Source of the DNA: an uncultured Panacagrimonas sp.
GTDB taxonomy: Bacteria > Pseudomonadota > Gammaproteobacteria > Nevskiales > Nevskiaceae
Direction: 5' to 3'
DNA length: 5,713 nt
Assembly: GCA_946481265.1 (NCBI GenBank)
Contig: CAMLNE010000277.1
Span: forward strand, 1-5,713
In this document: in pieces, positions 4,646 through 5,713 of the stretch
Layout of the letters: each line of letters opens with the position of its first letter
Numbering within the stretch: position 1 is the first letter of the stretch
Made by a program: the position numbers and the translations under genes
The notes under the pieces: generated by a model
What the model saw: only the letters and a program-made list of their open reading frames with translations
Told to the model about the DNA's origin: nothing
Databases searched by the model: none

Positions 4646-5713
4646 CTACGGTTTGACCACGGTCAGCGCGTCCACCACCGGCTGCGGGCGACGGGGCAGC
4701 CAGGAGGTCCAGCCGGGGAAGCGGCGCATGAGGTGGAAGACGAAGAAGCCCACCCAGCGCCGCCACATCACCGGCTCGGTGAAAGAGGCATGGTCGATGC
4801 TCAGGCAGTGACGCTCGATCAGGGTCTCCAGGTCTTCGCGCAGCACCGCGGCGAAGTCGGGATCATGGGTGACCACGTTGGCCTCGAGGTTGAGCGACAG
4901 GCTGCTGGGATCGAGGTTGCTCGATCCGACCGTCGCCCATTCCTCGTCGATGACCGCGACCTTGCCGTGCAGCGGCCGCTCGCAGTATTCGTAGATGTGC
5001 ACGCCGGCGCGCGCCAGGTAGCGGTAGAGCGAGCGCGCCGCCCAGGTGGGCAGCGCCTTGTCCGCCGCGCCTCCCTGCAGCACCAGACGCACGCGCACGC
5101 CGCGGCGCGCGGCCTGGCGCAGGTCGCGCACCAGCCGGTAGCCCGGGAAGAAGTACGCGTTGGCGATCAGGATGTCGCGTCGTGCGGCTCGGATGGCGGC
5201 GCGGTAGTGCAGCTCGATGTCGTCGCGGTGGCGCTGGTTGTCACGCCAGATCGCCAGCGCCGGCACGCCACCGGTCTGCGCCTGCGCCAGTGAAACCGGC
5301 CTCACCCGGCCGCGCCACCAGGGACGGTTGCGCGCGGACGGACGCCCGGCCAGCAGGTCCTCGGTCAGCGCGTGGAACTGCATGACGACCGGGCCGCGCA
5401 GCTCCACCGCGTAGTCCTGCTTGGACTCCGCGCCATGCGTGCGCAGATGATCGTTCGAGTAGTTGATGCCGCCGACGAAGGCGAGCCGGCGGTCGATCAC
5501 GACGATCTTGCGATGCAGCCGCCGGAACAGGTTGGTGCGCATGCCCAGGCGGCGCGGCTGGGGATCGAAGAAACGAAAATCGACGCCGGCCTCGAGCATC
5601 GGCGCGATGAATTCGCGCGTCAGGTCGGGGGAGCCGTAGTGATCCACCGTGGCCACCACCCGCGCGCCGCGGCGGGCCGCGGCGATCAGCGCCGCACGCA
5701 GCTGCTGGCCGAC
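4646..5713 (-). CDS. clsB: Cardiolipin synthase B-type phospholipase D-family protein (N-terminus outside window)
   Basis: The visible 355 residues are the bulk of a ClsB (YbhO)-like phosphatidyltransferase; this family joins phospholipid head groups to make cardiolipin at the inner membrane. Two HKD motifs are present: HRKIVVID, with its His codon at 5513-5515, and HGKVAVID later in the chain, each followed by the family Gly/Ser-rich stretch (VGGIN, VGSSNLD). Close to E. coli ClsB are YGSPDL, FGMRTN-like LGMRTN, KQDYAV, WRDN-HRDDIE, ANAYFFPGYR and SLSLNLEANV, and even the terminal VKP. E. coli ClsB has 413 residues, so roughly 55-60 are missing on the right. The frame is open to the edge, and the GTG at 5657-5659 is internal. 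It converges on rpoN with a 141-bp gap. Confidence 0.94.
   Translation of the reverse strand, partial: VGQQLRAALIAAARRGARVVATVDHYGSPDLTREFIAPMLEAGVDFRFFDPQPRRLGMRTNLFRRLHRKIVVIDRRLAFVGGINYSNDHLRTHGAESKQDYAVELRGPVVMQFHALTEDLLAGRPSARNRPWWRGRVRPVSLAQAQTGGVPALAIWRDNQRHRDDIELHYRAAIRAARRDILIANAYFFPGYRLVRDLRQAARRGVRVRLVLQGGAADKALPTWAARSLYRYLARAGVHIYEYCERPLHGKVAVIDEEWATVGSSNLDPSSLSLNLEANVVTHDPDFAAVLREDLETLIERHCLSIDHASFTEPVMWRRWVGFFVFHLMRRFPGWTSWLPRRPQPVVDALTVVKP

Noticed and set aside
1..5713. CRISPR arrays, tRNA or rRNA genes, insertion sequences
   Set aside because: No spaced repeats of CRISPR type, no cloverleaf or rRNA sequence, and no transposase or terminal inverted repeats were seen.

Overview
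The window is GC-rich DNA, with strong third-position GC in its genes, from a proteobacterium. Gene content and protein style suggest a high-GC gammaproteobacterium of the Xanthomonadales (Rhodanobacter/Luteibacter/Dyella-like). That assignment is an inference from general resemblance, not from a search.

Layout. Four genes lie on the minus strand: the N-terminal part of a zinc-dependent alcohol dehydrogenase (cut by the left edge), a bacterial Ku DNA end-binding protein, a PA2169-family (DUF2383) four-helix-bundle protein, and, at the right end, a ClsB-type cardiolipin synthase whose N-terminus lies outside the window. One gene, a 502-residue sigma-54 factor (RpoN), lies on the plus strand and converges on clsB. 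The usual rpoN neighbours (lptB, hpf, ptsN) are absent, so this is probably an accessory copy.

The unusual part is the roughly 880 bp between the PA2169-family gene and rpoN. No convincing protein gene lies there. On the minus strand, divergent from rpoN, is a compact series of five stem-loops ending in a strong intrinsic terminator with a U6 tract (2547-2580). Four of the five loops are C-rich (UCCCC, ACCCCCAGA, a 16-nt loop with UCCUCCC, and CUCCCC), as in small RNAs that bind Shine-Dalgarno sequences. A sigma-54-like -24/-12 element lies so that the predicted first base is immediately before the first stem. A second, better sigma-54 element lies just upstream of rpoN on the plus strand. 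I therefore propose a divergent sigma-54 / small-RNA module: an accessory RpoN that activates its own gene and a C-rich-loop small RNA of about 150 nt. This is a prediction from sequence alone.

Elsewhere, Ku (end joining), the PA2169-family protein and the oxidoreductase share a strand and could form a stress-associated group, but gaps of 173-228 bp and a strong hairpin separate them. LigD, the usual Ku partner, is not in the window. Other structures include a 15-bp bulged hairpin at 2307-2342, a 13-bp-stem hairpin after the PA2169-family gene, three tandem copies of an 8-mer at 465-488, and inverted repeats in the convergent rpoN/clsB gap.
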